DNA of 25,283 nucleotides from an uncultured Selenomonadales bacterium. Lineage in GTDB: Bacteria; Bacillota; Negativicutes; Selenomonadales; Selenomonadaceae. The stretch covers positions 1 through 25,283 of the forward strand of contig CALFJC010000106.1 in assembly GCA_937877655.1 (NCBI GenBank), in the 5' to 3' direction. A program made the position numbers and the translations under genes. Shown here piece by piece: positions 1 through 7,189 of this stretch. Each line of letters starts with the position of its first letter. The first letter of the stretch is position 1. Under the pieces are notes generated by a model. The model was not told the origin of the DNA and did no database searches. It saw nothing but the letters and a program-made list of their open reading frames with translations.

Positions 1-1368
1 TGCCACACCTGCTCCATCACCTGCAAAAATGTTTGGACGAATCGTCCCGGCGCGGAGTACATGTATTTTAACAATGTCGAAACAAAACCCGGTATCGGCT
101 ACCCGAAAAATTGGGAGGATCAAGATCATTGGAAAGGCGGTTGGGAACTCGACGGCGGCGATTTGGTTTTGAAGACGGGCTCGAAACTCGGACGCCTTTT
201 GAAACTTTTTTATCACCCGCAACAGCCCGAAATGGACGATTATTACGAGCCGTGGACTTATGATTATGAGACGCTGATAACTTCTCCGCGCAGAAAACAT
301 CAACCTGTGGCGCGTCCGCGTTCGTTGATAAGTCAGCGGCGCATGGAGATAAAGTGGGGACCGAATTGGAACGACGATCTTGCCGGCGGCGAGGATGCCC
401 GCAAAGACATTAACCTTAAAAAAATCGGCGAAGAAATTGCGCTTGAGTTCAGCGACATTTTCATGAAATACTTGCCGCGAAATTGCAATCACTGTTTGAA
501 TCCCGCATGTGTGGCGGCTTGTCCTTCCGGCGCGATTTACAAGCGCGAAGAAGACGGCGTTGTCCTTGTCAGTCAAGATATTTGTCGCGGCTGGCGTCAT
601 TGCATACCCGCTTGTCCCTACAAAAAAGTTTATTACAACTGGAAAACCAACAAGGCGGAGAAATGCACTTTATGTTATCCGCGCCTTGAAAACGGCTTGC
701 CGACGGTTTGCACGGATACTTGCGTGGGCAGGATTCGTTACATGGGCGTTTTGCTTTACGACATGGATCAAGTTCTCGACGCCGCCAAAACTTCGGATCC
801 GAAAATGATTTATGCAAATGTTCTTGGCTTGATTAAAAATCCCAACGATCCCGAAGTCATGGAATCTGCGCGGAAAGAAGGAGTTTCGGAGGCGGTTTTG
901 AACGCGGCGAAAATTTCTCCCGCTTATCAGCTGATTAAAGGTTGGAATTTGGCGTTGCCGCTCCATCCCGAATTTCGGACGCTCCCGATGGTTTGGTATA
1001 TCCCGCCGCTTTCGCCCATTGCAAAAAAATTTGAGGACAAAGTTTATATCCCGAACTCGGAAGCAATGCGAATACCCGTAAAATATCTTGCGGAACTTTT
1101 CACGGCAGGCAATACGAATATTATTTTGCAAGTTCTTCAAAGGCTCCTTGACATGCGAACGGTTATGCGCAAAAAAGAAATCGGCGAAGCTCCGCCGCAA
1201 AATTTGGAGTTTGACATTTACGAATATGAAAAAATGTATAAGCTCCTTGCCATTGCAAAATATTCCGAGCGAATCAAATTGCCGGCGGGCTTGCAGGGCA
1301 AAACTCATGATGAACTTCGCGAATTGCAAGGCTCTGCAGGTTACGTTTGCCCGGGAGGATTTTGTTAA
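1..1368 (+). CDS. narH: Respiratory nitrate reductase beta subunit NarH (5' partial)
   Basis: This is the iron-sulfur electron-transfer subunit of membrane-bound nitrate reductase. It passes electrons from the haem subunit NarI to the Mo-containing NarG on the cytoplasmic face. The frame is open from base 1 and already reads CHTCSITCKNVW, the first NarH cysteine cluster, so the true start lies upstream; the ATG at 61 is internal. In visible numbering, a second cluster sits at C162, C165, C170 and C174. The third begins at C195 in CRGWRHC, where Trp198 replaces a cysteine, as in the [3Fe-4S] centre of Escherichia coli NarH. CVGRIRYMGVLLYD and LALPLHPEFRTLPMVWY are also NarH signatures. About 455 residues are visible, and the C-terminal tail is shorter than in the 512-residue E. 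coli protein. narJ and narI follow, and narG is expected just upstream. Identity is near certain. Confidence 0.97.
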   Translation, partial: CHTCSITCKNVWTNRPGAEYMYFNNVETKPGIGYPKNWEDQDHWKGGWELDGGDLVLKTGSKLGRLLKLFYHPQQPEMDDYYEPWTYDYETLITSPRRKHQPVARPRSLISQRRMEIKWGPNWNDDLAGGEDARKDINLKKIGEEIALEFSDIFMKYLPRNCNHCLNPACVAACPSGAIYKREEDGVVLVSQDICRGWRHCIPACPYKKVYYNWKTNKAEKCTLCYPRLENGLPTVCTDTCVGRIRYMGVLLYDMDQVLDAAKTSDPKMIYANVLGLIKNPNDPEVMESARKEGVSEAVLNAAKISPAYQLIKGWNLALPLHPEFRTLPMVWYIPPLSPIAKKFEDKVYIPNSEAMRIPVKYLAELFTAGNTNIILQVLQRLLDMRTVMRKKEIGEAPPQNLEFDIYEYEKMYKLLAIAKYSERIKLPAGLQGKTHDELRELQGSAGYVCPGGFC

Positions 1369-1394
1369 TTAGTAATGTGCAATTAGTAATGTGC
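1367..1394. repeat. 14-bp unit repeated twice between narH and narJ
   Basis: The unit AATTAGTAATGTGC occurs at 1367-1380 and again at 1381-1394 with no mismatch; the next bases begin a third copy (AATTA). It starts inside the narH stop codon and fills the gap before the narJ ribosome site. Its length is a multiple of seven, like the repeats near 20209-20262. Confidence 0.85.
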
Positions 1395-1430
1395 AATTAA
1401 AAATTTCAAAATCCGAAGGAGCATTTGATT

Positions 1431-1952
1431 ATGGAGGAATACAAAAACACTTTGAAAATTGTTGCGTTTCTGCTTGAATATCCCGACGCCGCTTGGTGGG
1501 AAGAATTTCCCGAATATCGCGCCGCCGCTTTGGAACTCAAAACTCAACAGCCGCGAGAAATTTTTCAAGATTTATTTGACTACATTGAACAATTCGGGGC
1601 AAAAGAATATGAGCGCGAATACGTTCGCAAATTTGATTTCTCGCAGAACACGAATCTTTATTTGACGACGCACAATCGGACGGATTTCGGCAAGCAGTCA
1701 AATGAAATGCACGACTTCAAACAACTTTTCCTTGAAAACGGTTTCGATTTGCAAAAGGAATTGCCCGATTATCTGCCTGCACTTTTGGAATTGGCAACGA
1801 CAGTAGAGCCCGCGCAGGCAAAAAAAATTTTGGAGACATCAAAAAGCAAAATCGAACTTCTGCGCGACAGATTTATTGAGGCAAAACTTCCGCAAGTCTT
1901 TTTGCTCGATATAATCTTGGCGCAACTTTCGGCTTTGGAGGTGACAAAATGA
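1431..1952 (+). CDS. narJ: Nitrate reductase assembly chaperone NarJ
   Basis: A TorD/NarJ-family cytoplasmic chaperone that binds apo-NarG and is needed for cofactor insertion and membrane attachment of the NarGH complex. The product is 173 residues, shorter than E. coli NarJ (236). It shows the family's early LLEYPDAAWWEEF segment and a YEREYVRKFDFSQNTNLYLT stretch typical of NarJ. The ATG at 1431 was chosen over the in-frame TTG at 1425. AAGGAG at 1416-1421 lies 9 nt before the ATG but only 3 nt before the TTG. Its stop overlaps the narI start (ATGA), so the two are translationally coupled. Position between narH and narI supports the call as much as sequence does. Confidence 0.9.
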   Translation: MEEYKNTLKIVAFLLEYPDAAWWEEFPEYRAAALELKTQQPREIFQDLFDYIEQFGAKEYEREYVRKFDFSQNTNLYLTTHNRTDFGKQSNEMHDFKQLFLENGFDLQKELPDYLPALLELATTVEPAQAKKILETSKSKIELLRDRFIEAKLPQVFLLDIILAQLSALEVTK

Positions 1953-2623
1953 GCGGATTTTTTTGGGGCGCGTTGCCCTATATCGCAATAACCTTTATAG
2001 TTTTGGGCACGGCTTATCGCTATTGGACGGGCGAGCGCGGCTGGACGACAAAATCCAGTCAATTTTTGGCGAAGGACAGCTTGAAAGTTGCGGGACCGCT
2101 TTTCCATCTCGGACTTTTCATGGCACTCGGCGGACATATAATCGGAATTCTTATTCCAAAATCTTTGACGGACGGCGTCGGCATAAGCGAACATCTCTAT
2201 CACATAATCGCGCTGGGCGGCGGCATTCCCGCCGGAATTTTTTTCCTGCTCGGATTTTTTCTCTTAATGCGCAGAAGATTCGATACCCCGCGTATGAAAG
2301 TCAACACTTCTCAAATGGACGGCGTGATTTATCTTGTGTTGGGCTTAACGATTATCACGGGCTTTGGCGGAACTCTTTTAAATGCCGTCGGACTTTTGGG
2401 CGACGAGTTTAATTATCGCGAGACAATTTCGCCGTGGTTCCGTTCGGTTTTGGCAATGAGCCCGGACGCTGAACTTATGGCGGACGTCCCGATTATTTTT
2501 AAATGTCATTTGCTCCTTGCAATGCTGACCATGATTTTGTTCCCGTTCACGCGGCTTGTTCACTGCTTGAGTTTCCCGTTTGAATATTTCATGCGCAACA
2601 ACATTGTTTATCGCCGCAAATAA
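1949..2623 (+). CDS. narI: Nitrate reductase gamma subunit NarI (cytochrome b)
   Basis: The di-haem b membrane subunit that oxidises quinol and passes electrons to NarH. It has 224 residues, against 225 in E. coli. Several hydrophobic segments are visible: about 4-22, 48-70, 85-105, 120-145 and 180-200. The four haem-ligand histidines known in E. coli NarI appear conserved: H53 and H63 in the FHLGLFMALGGH segment, and H187 and H205 in the C-terminal part (FKCHLLLAM and FTRLVHCLS). The start overlaps the narJ stop by 4 nt. The gene ends the operon; a strong terminator begins 17 nt downstream. Confidence 0.96.
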   Translation: MSGFFWGALPYIAITFIVLGTAYRYWTGERGWTTKSSQFLAKDSLKVAGPLFHLGLFMALGGHIIGILIPKSLTDGVGISEHLYHIIALGGGIPAGIFFLLGFFLLMRRRFDTPRMKVNTSQMDGVIYLVLGLTIITGFGGTLLNAVGLLGDEFNYRETISPWFRSVLAMSPDAELMADVPIIFKCHLLLAMLTMILFPFTRLVHCLSFPFEYFMRNNIVYRRK

Positions 2624-2640
2624 TTTTTGCCAAAAATCAA

Positions 2641-2674
2641 AAAGAGCTGAGGGAAAATCTCTCGGCTCTTTTTT
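2641..2674 (+). terminator. Rho-independent terminator of the nar operon
   Basis: AAGAGCTGAG pairs with CTCGGCTCTT (one G-T pair) around a short A-rich loop, followed directly by a T-run at 2669-2674. It lies just after narI and before the glmS promoter. Confidence 0.92.
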
Positions 2675-2687
2675 GCATACAGCTTTG

Positions 2688-2716
2688 TTGACGGCGCAAA
2701 ATCGATAAGATATAAT
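2688..2716 (+). promoter_or_regulatory. Sigma-70-type promoter for glmS
   Basis: TTGACG at 2688-2693 and a perfect TATAAT at 2711-2716 are separated by exactly 17 bp. Transcription would start near 2723, giving a leader of about 90 nt before the glmS ATG that contains the hairpin at 2741-2774. Confidence 0.88.
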
Positions 2717-2740
2717 CGCCGCAATTGATTCATTGAAAAT

Positions 2741-2774
2741 TCAGGAGGAGCAACGTGACGTTGCATCCTTCTGA
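2741..2774 (+). promoter_or_regulatory. Strong leader hairpin upstream of glmS that buries a Shine-Dalgarno sequence
   Basis: Bases 2741-2755 pair with 2759-2774: fifteen base pairs with one bulged A (2765), one G-T pair and a TGA loop. The left arm contains AGGAGG (2743-2748), a strong Shine-Dalgarno sequence that would be sequestered. The core GCAACGTGACGTTGC is also a perfect odd-centred DNA palindrome, so an operator is an alternative. No T-run follows, so it is not a simple terminator. A GTG at 2755 lies at the loop edge and is in frame with glmS. The glmS ribozyme known from other Firmicutes is not recognisable here. Confidence 0.7.
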
Positions 2775-2811
2775 CGCGCTCGAACGAAAAAAAATCTTGG
2801 AGGAAAAATTT

Positions 2812-4641
2812 ATGTGCGGAATAGTTGGATATATCGGCGAGAAAAAAGCGGCACCGATTCTTTTGGACGGGCTAACAAAATTGGAATATCGCGGCTATGA
2901 CTCGGCGGGAATTGCCGTTGACTGCGGCGAAAATATTTTTATTGAAAAGACAGTCGGTCGGCTCGACGCGCTGAAAGATAAGCTCAAAAATCGTTTGCCG
3001 GAAGGCACGGTTGGAATCGGACATACGCGCTGGGCAACTCACGGGCGACCTTCCGACAGCAACGCCCATCCTCACACAGATTGTCACGGAAATTTTGTCG
3101 TTGTCCACAACGGCATCATAGAAAATTATTTGCCGATTAAAGAAGATTTAATCGCGAAGGGACATAAATTTTCTTCAGAGACCGATACCGAAGTTATAGC
3201 GCATTTGCTGGAAGAAATTTATCGCGGAGATTTTGTCGAGGCGGTTCGCGAAGTTTTAAATAAAATCGAAGGCTCTTATTCGCTGGCTTTCATGGCGAAG
3301 GCGCATCCCGATATTTTAATCTGCGCGAAACAGGACAATCCTTTAATCATCGGCTTGGGGCGCGGAGAAAATTTTATCGCCTCCGACATTCCCGCGATAA
3401 TCAATCACACGCGACAGACTTACATTTTAAACGACGGTGAAATTGCGGTTGTCAAAAAAAATTCCGTGCAGATTTTGAACAGGCAGGGAAAATCGGTTGA
3501 CAAAAAAATTTTTCATGTGACTTGGAATGCGGAGGCGGCTGAAAAGGGCGGCTACGAACATTTCATGCTGAAGGAAATTAACGAGCAACCAAAAGCCGTC
3601 CGGGACACAATGAGTAAACGCATTGCCAAAGACGGCGGCGCGATTATTCTTGACGAACTCAACTGGGATAAAAATTTTCTTGACGGCATCGACAAAATTT
3701 ATATTGTGGCGTGCGGCACGGCTTATCATGCGGGGCTTGTCGGGAAATTTTATATCGAAAAGTTGGCGCGGAAATTGGTTGAAGTCGATTTGGCTAGCGA
3801 ATACCGTTACCGTGATCCGATTGTCGACGAAAAAACTTTGGTTATCGTCGTCAGTCAATCGGGCGAGACTTCGGACACTTTAGCCGCGTTGAAAGAATCA
3901 AAAAGACTCGGCGCGAAAACTTTGGCGATAACAAATGTTGTCGGCTCGTCGATAGCCCGCGAGGCTCATCAAGTGATTCACACTTGGGCGGGTCCGGAAA
4001 TTGCCGTTGCTTCAACAAAAGCTTACACGACGCAATTAATTTTAATGTTCATGCTGGCTTTGTACATGGCGCAGATTTGCGAAACTTTATCCGATGAAAG
4101 AATTCGCGAATTGATTTGCCGCTTGAAAAAAATTCCCGCGCAGATTTCGGAAACTCTCTCGGACGTGGAGCCGATAAAAACTTTTGCGCGGCAATACGGC
4201 TTCAACGAAGATGTTTTTTATATCGGACGTGCTCTTGATTATGACGTTGCATTGGAAGGCGCGCTCAAGCTGAAAGAAATTTCCTACATACACGCGGAGG
4301 CTTATGCGTCTGGCGAACTCAAGCACGGAACTTTGGCTCTGATTGTCGAAGGCGTGCCGGTTATCGCGCTTGCCACACAAAAAAGCGTCTACGAAAAAAC
4401 TTTGTCGAACATTAAAGAAGTCAAAGCTCGCGATGCGATTGTCATAGGAATTGCGGCGGCGGGCGACACCGAACTTGAAAAATATCTCGACCATGTGATT
4501 TTTGTTCCCGAAACCGATGAACTTTTAATTCCCTTGTTGACGGTTGTTCCTTTGCAACTGCTTGCGTATTACGCGGCGATAACCAGAGGTTGCGACGTTG
4601 ACAAGCCGCGCAATTTGGCAAAGTCGGTAACTGTGGAGTAA
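2812..4641 (+). CDS. glmS: Glutamine--fructose-6-phosphate aminotransferase (isomerizing)
   Basis: Makes glucosamine-6-phosphate from fructose-6-phosphate and glutamine, the first step to UDP-GlcNAc for peptidoglycan and outer-envelope glycans. The start is ATG 2812, preceded by GGAGG at 2799-2803, because the product then begins MCGIVGYIG with the catalytic N-terminal cysteine exposed after Met removal. The longer in-frame GTG at 2755 would hide it. Length is 609 residues, the same as the E. coli enzyme. The glutaminase domain (to about 240) has HTRWATHG and the GIIENY motif. Two SIS sugar-isomerase domains follow, with SQSGETSDT, and the C-terminus is the canonical DKPRNLAKSVTVE. It has its own promoter and a structured leader. 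The defence genes start only 6 nt after its stop and may share its transcript. Confidence 0.98.
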   Translation: MCGIVGYIGEKKAAPILLDGLTKLEYRGYDSAGIAVDCGENIFIEKTVGRLDALKDKLKNRLPEGTVGIGHTRWATHGRPSDSNAHPHTDCHGNFVVVHNGIIENYLPIKEDLIAKGHKFSSETDTEVIAHLLEEIYRGDFVEAVREVLNKIEGSYSLAFMAKAHPDILICAKQDNPLIIGLGRGENFIASDIPAIINHTRQTYILNDGEIAVVKKNSVQILNRQGKSVDKKIFHVTWNAEAAEKGGYEHFMLKEINEQPKAVRDTMSKRIAKDGGAIILDELNWDKNFLDGIDKIYIVACGTAYHAGLVGKFYIEKLARKLVEVDLASEYRYRDPIVDEKTLVIVVSQSGETSDTLAALKESKRLGAKTLAITNVVGSSIAREAHQVIHTWAGPEIAVASTKAYTTQLILMFMLALYMAQICETLSDERIRELICRLKKIPAQISETLSDVEPIKTFARQYGFNEDVFYIGRALDYDVALEGALKLKEISYIHAEAYASGELKHGTLALIVEGVPVIALATQKSVYEKTLSNIKEVKARDAIVIGIAAAGDTELEKYLDHVIFVPETDELLIPLLTVVPLQLLAYYAAITRGCDVDKPRNLAKSVTVE

Positions 4642-4647
4642 CTTTTA

Positions 4648-5358
4648 ATGGAAAAAATTGATGGTAAAGCGAAAAGTCTGCGCGAGTTACTTCAAAGCAA
4701 AAAATACACACTTCATTATTATCAGCGCGAATATCGTTGGCAACGCAAGCACGTCGAAGAGTTGATTGACGACCTTACGACGGAATTTTTAAAAAATTAT
4801 AAGCCCGAACATCTGCGCGAGGACGTTGCAAAGTACGGAGTATATTTCATGGGATCGATTGTTTTTGCCGGAGACGAAAAAGCAATTATCGACGGGCAAC
4901 AGAGATTGTCTTCGTTGTCATTACTCTTAATGTATCTGAAAAATCGTCTTACAGGGACTTCCAATATCATTGATTCGATGATTTTTTCCGAAGCTTACGG
5001 TACAAAGTCTTTCAATATAAACGTTCCCGAACGTCAAGATTGTATGACGGCGATTTATAATAAAGAACTTGATAATTTCGATACAATAAACGTTCCGGAA
5101 TCTGTCAGAAATCTTTGCGCAAGATACAAAGACATTGAAACTCTGTTCCCGGTCGAAATAACCGACGAAATGATTCCTTATTTTTGCGATTGGCTTGCTG
5201 AAAAAGTTTTCTTCATGCAAATTCTCGCTTCTACAGCGCAAGATGCACATAAAATTTTTGTCACTATGAACGATCGCGGACTCAGTCTTACTCCTGCCGA
5301 AATGCTGAAAGGTTATCTTTTATCCGAAATTAAGGATGATTCACTTCTGAAGAAATGA
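4648..5358 (+). CDS. GmrSD/DUF262-family protein, N-terminal fragment (frameshifted gene)
   Basis: The N-terminal half of a DUF262 protein, the family of the GmrS part of type IV modification-dependent restriction enzymes and related phage-defence nucleases. Family motifs are clear: QREYRW at residues 26-31 and IDGQQRLSSL at 81-90. The DUF262 domain is a ParB/sulfiredoxin-like fold thought to bind or hydrolyse nucleotide. Reading stops after 236 residues at TGA 5356-5358, in a region where homologues continue. The next reading frame starts in the same four bases (ATGA) and supplies the missing C-terminal half. One extra A in the run at 5353-5355 would fuse them into one protein of about 590 residues. 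GGAG lies 9 nt before the ATG. The fragment could still be translated and coupled to the next, or the gene may be dead. Confidence 0.85.
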   Translation: MEKIDGKAKSLRELLQSKKYTLHYYQREYRWQRKHVEELIDDLTTEFLKNYKPEHLREDVAKYGVYFMGSIVFAGDEKAIIDGQQRLSSLSLLLMYLKNRLTGTSNIIDSMIFSEAYGTKSFNINVPERQDCMTAIYNKELDNFDTINVPESVRNLCARYKDIETLFPVEITDEMIPYFCDWLAEKVFFMQILASTAQDAHKIFVTMNDRGLSLTPAEMLKGYLLSEIKDDSLLKK

Positions 5359-6422
5359 ATGATCTTTGGAGAAAGGAAATTTTGGCATTAGAAAAGGATG
5401 ATGACACGTTTATCAAGGAGTGGCTCCGCGCTCAATATGCTGAAAGAAATAATGACTACGAAGCCATTGGCAATTCTTTTCACAAATGGATTCGCGACAA
5501 TCACCAAAGGTTGAAAATCAATACGTCGACAGATTACGAGCAGTTCATTAGTAATTTTTCATTCTTTGCCAAAATCTACAGGAAGATACGACATGCCGAA
5601 AAAAATTTTTCCGAAGTGACAAAGTACATTTTCTACAATGCACAATTAACATTTACAATGCAAACTCAAATGCTTATGGCTCCGATTTGTCCTGAAGACG
5701 ATGGGGCAACTGTTATTCAAAAAATAAATCTTACGGCGCGCTTTATCGACTTGATGATTAATGCTAAGGTTACAAACAACAAAAGGGTCGAGCGTAATAA
5801 CATTGAAAGTTATGTTTCAAATTTGACAAGGGATATTCGTCATCTGTCTGTTGATGAGCTTAAAAACAAGTTGAAACAGCATTTCGACGATTTGGATTAC
5901 AATGACGCCGCCGCATTTCACAAGCTCAGATTAAATCAGTTCACGCGGAAATACATAAGAAATGTCTTGGCGCGAATCACGAGCTTTATCGAGGAGCATA
6001 CGAGTGGCACGCCTCGTTACGTCGAATACATGACTTCATCTAAAAATCCTTATGAGATTGAGCATATAATTTGCGATCACTTTGAACGTTTCACTAATGA
6101 CTTTGCAGACAAAAATGAATTTGATTATTGGCGCGACAGTATCGGAGCATTGCTTATCTTGCGTAAAACTATCAATGCCAGCCTTGGTGACAGCGATTAT
6201 ATTCAAAAGCTTGTCAAGTATTGTTCGACGGACGGAAATATTTACGCGGCGTCTCTCGGCAAGCAAACTTATCAGAATAATCCGGGCTTCAAAAAATTTA
6301 TCGATGAAAATAATTTGTCCTTCGAGCCGTTTGATAAATTTGGCAAGGAGGAAATTCCGCGCAGGATTGATGTTGTCATTCAGCTTGTAAATCTGATTTG
6401 GAACACAAAGGAATTTCAATGA
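5355..6422 (+). CDS. GmrSD/DUF1524-family protein, C-terminal fragment (frameshifted gene)
   Basis: The second half of the split DUF262 gene, 355 residues. It is mostly helical and ends with a DUF1524 (GmrSD C-terminal) HNH-type nuclease domain. The family's EIEH signature is present as YEIEHIICDH, with H237 and H242 as likely catalytic or metal residues. A downstream LILRKTINASLGDSDYIQK stretch matches the family's Asn-containing end of the domain. It has no Shine-Dalgarno sequence of its own: its ATG lies in the stop region of the upstream fragment (ATGA). It would therefore depend on coupling, -1 slippage or a corrected sequence. Its stop overlaps the start of the methyltransferase in the same ATGA manner, so the cluster reads as one operon. 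Substrate is unknown; glucosylated DNA is the GmrSD precedent. Confidence 0.82.
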   Translation: MNDLWRKEILALEKDDDTFIKEWLRAQYAERNNDYEAIGNSFHKWIRDNHQRLKINTSTDYEQFISNFSFFAKIYRKIRHAEKNFSEVTKYIFYNAQLTFTMQTQMLMAPICPEDDGATVIQKINLTARFIDLMINAKVTNNKRVERNNIESYVSNLTRDIRHLSVDELKNKLKQHFDDLDYNDAAAFHKLRLNQFTRKYIRNVLARITSFIEEHTSGTPRYVEYMTSSKNPYEIEHIICDHFERFTNDFADKNEFDYWRDSIGALLILRKTINASLGDSDYIQKLVKYCSTDGNIYAASLGKQTYQNNPGFKKFIDENNLSFEPFDKFGKEEIPRRIDVVIQLVNLIWNTKEFQ

Positions 6423-7189
6423 TTGAAAAATTTTTTGAGGATGAAGATTCAACGCTTTATCTCGGCGACGCGCTTGAAATTTTAAAAGAATTGCCCGCCG
6501 AGTCTGTCGATGTAATTTTCGCCGACCCGCCTTATTTTTTGTCTAACGGCGGCATAACCTGCGCGGGCGGCAAGATGACTTCGGTAAACAAGGGCGACTG
6601 GGATAAAATTTCGACGTTGGAAGATAAGCACGAGTTCAATCTAAAGTGGATTAATCTCTGCAAAAAAGTTCTCAAGCCGAACGGTACGATTTGGATCAGC
6701 GGGACGCTCCACAATATTTATTCGGTCGGCTTTGCTTTGGAGCAGGAAGGTTTTAAAATCATGAACAATATCACTTGGCAAAAAACCAACCCGCCGCCGA
6801 ATCTCGCCTGCAGATATTTCACGCACAGCACGGAAACAATTCTCTGGGCAAAAAAAAATCCGTCCGCAAAACATTTTTTCAACTACGAACTTATGAAGGA
6901 ACTCAACGGCGGCAAGCAAATGAAGGACGTTTGGACGGGAGCTTTGACTCCGCGCAGAGAAAAAACTTTCGGCAAACATCCGACACAAAAACCGCTTTAC
7001 CTGTTGAAAAAAATTTTGCTCGCGTCCACTCGCGAAGGCGATTCGGTTTTGGATCCTTTTTGCGGCTCCGGAACAACGGGCGTTGCCTGCAAACTTTTGA
7101 ACAGAAAATTTATCGGGATAGATAACAACGCCGAATTTATCGCGCTTGCAAAGGAGAGATTGATTCATGCCTGCGAACAGAAATTTTGA
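6419..7189 (+). CDS. DpnA-like DNA adenine methyltransferase (beta class, predicted GATC)
   Basis: An S-adenosylmethionine-dependent DNA N6-adenine methyltransferase. The catalytic motif DPPYF is at residues 36-40, and the AdoMet motif DPFCGSG at 212-218 lies near the C-terminus, which is the beta-class order. Segments such as ITWQKTNPPPNLACRYFTHS, KQMKDVWTG and KHPTQKP, with SNGGI just after DPPYF, closely resemble DpnA, the second methylase of the Streptococcus pneumoniae DpnII system. The recognition site is therefore predicted to be GATC. The start is ATG 6419, which overlaps the upstream stop, rather than the TTG at 6398. The product has 256 residues. The next gene, a DpnII-like nuclease, overlaps it by 23 bp, confirming a restriction-modification pair. 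No DpnM-like alpha-class methylase is present beside it. Confidence 0.93.
   Translation: MIEKFFEDEDSTLYLGDALEILKELPAESVDVIFADPPYFLSNGGITCAGGKMTSVNKGDWDKISTLEDKHEFNLKWINLCKKVLKPNGTIWISGTLHNIYSVGFALEQEGFKIMNNITWQKTNPPPNLACRYFTHSTETILWAKKNPSAKHFFNYELMKELNGGKQMKDVWTGALTPRREKTFGKHPTQKPLYLLKKILLASTREGDSVLDPFCGSGTTGVACKLLNRKFIGIDNNAEFIALAKERLIHACEQKF

Noticed and set aside
670..1329. Long minus-strand open frame opposite narH (219 codons)
   Set aside because: It lies fully antisense to a clear iron-sulfur protein, shows no family motif and no ribosome site. The low frequency of stops is explained by codon use of narH.
2755..2811. In-frame GTG start for glmS giving a 628-residue product
   Set aside because: It would hide the catalytic N-terminal cysteine that must follow the initiator Met, its ribosome site lies in a strong hairpin, and ATG 2812 has its own GGAGG and gives exactly the usual length.
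2717..2811. glmS ribozyme
   Set aside because: The leader is only about 90 nt and shows a single hairpin, not the multi-pseudoknot ribozyme core, which is longer.
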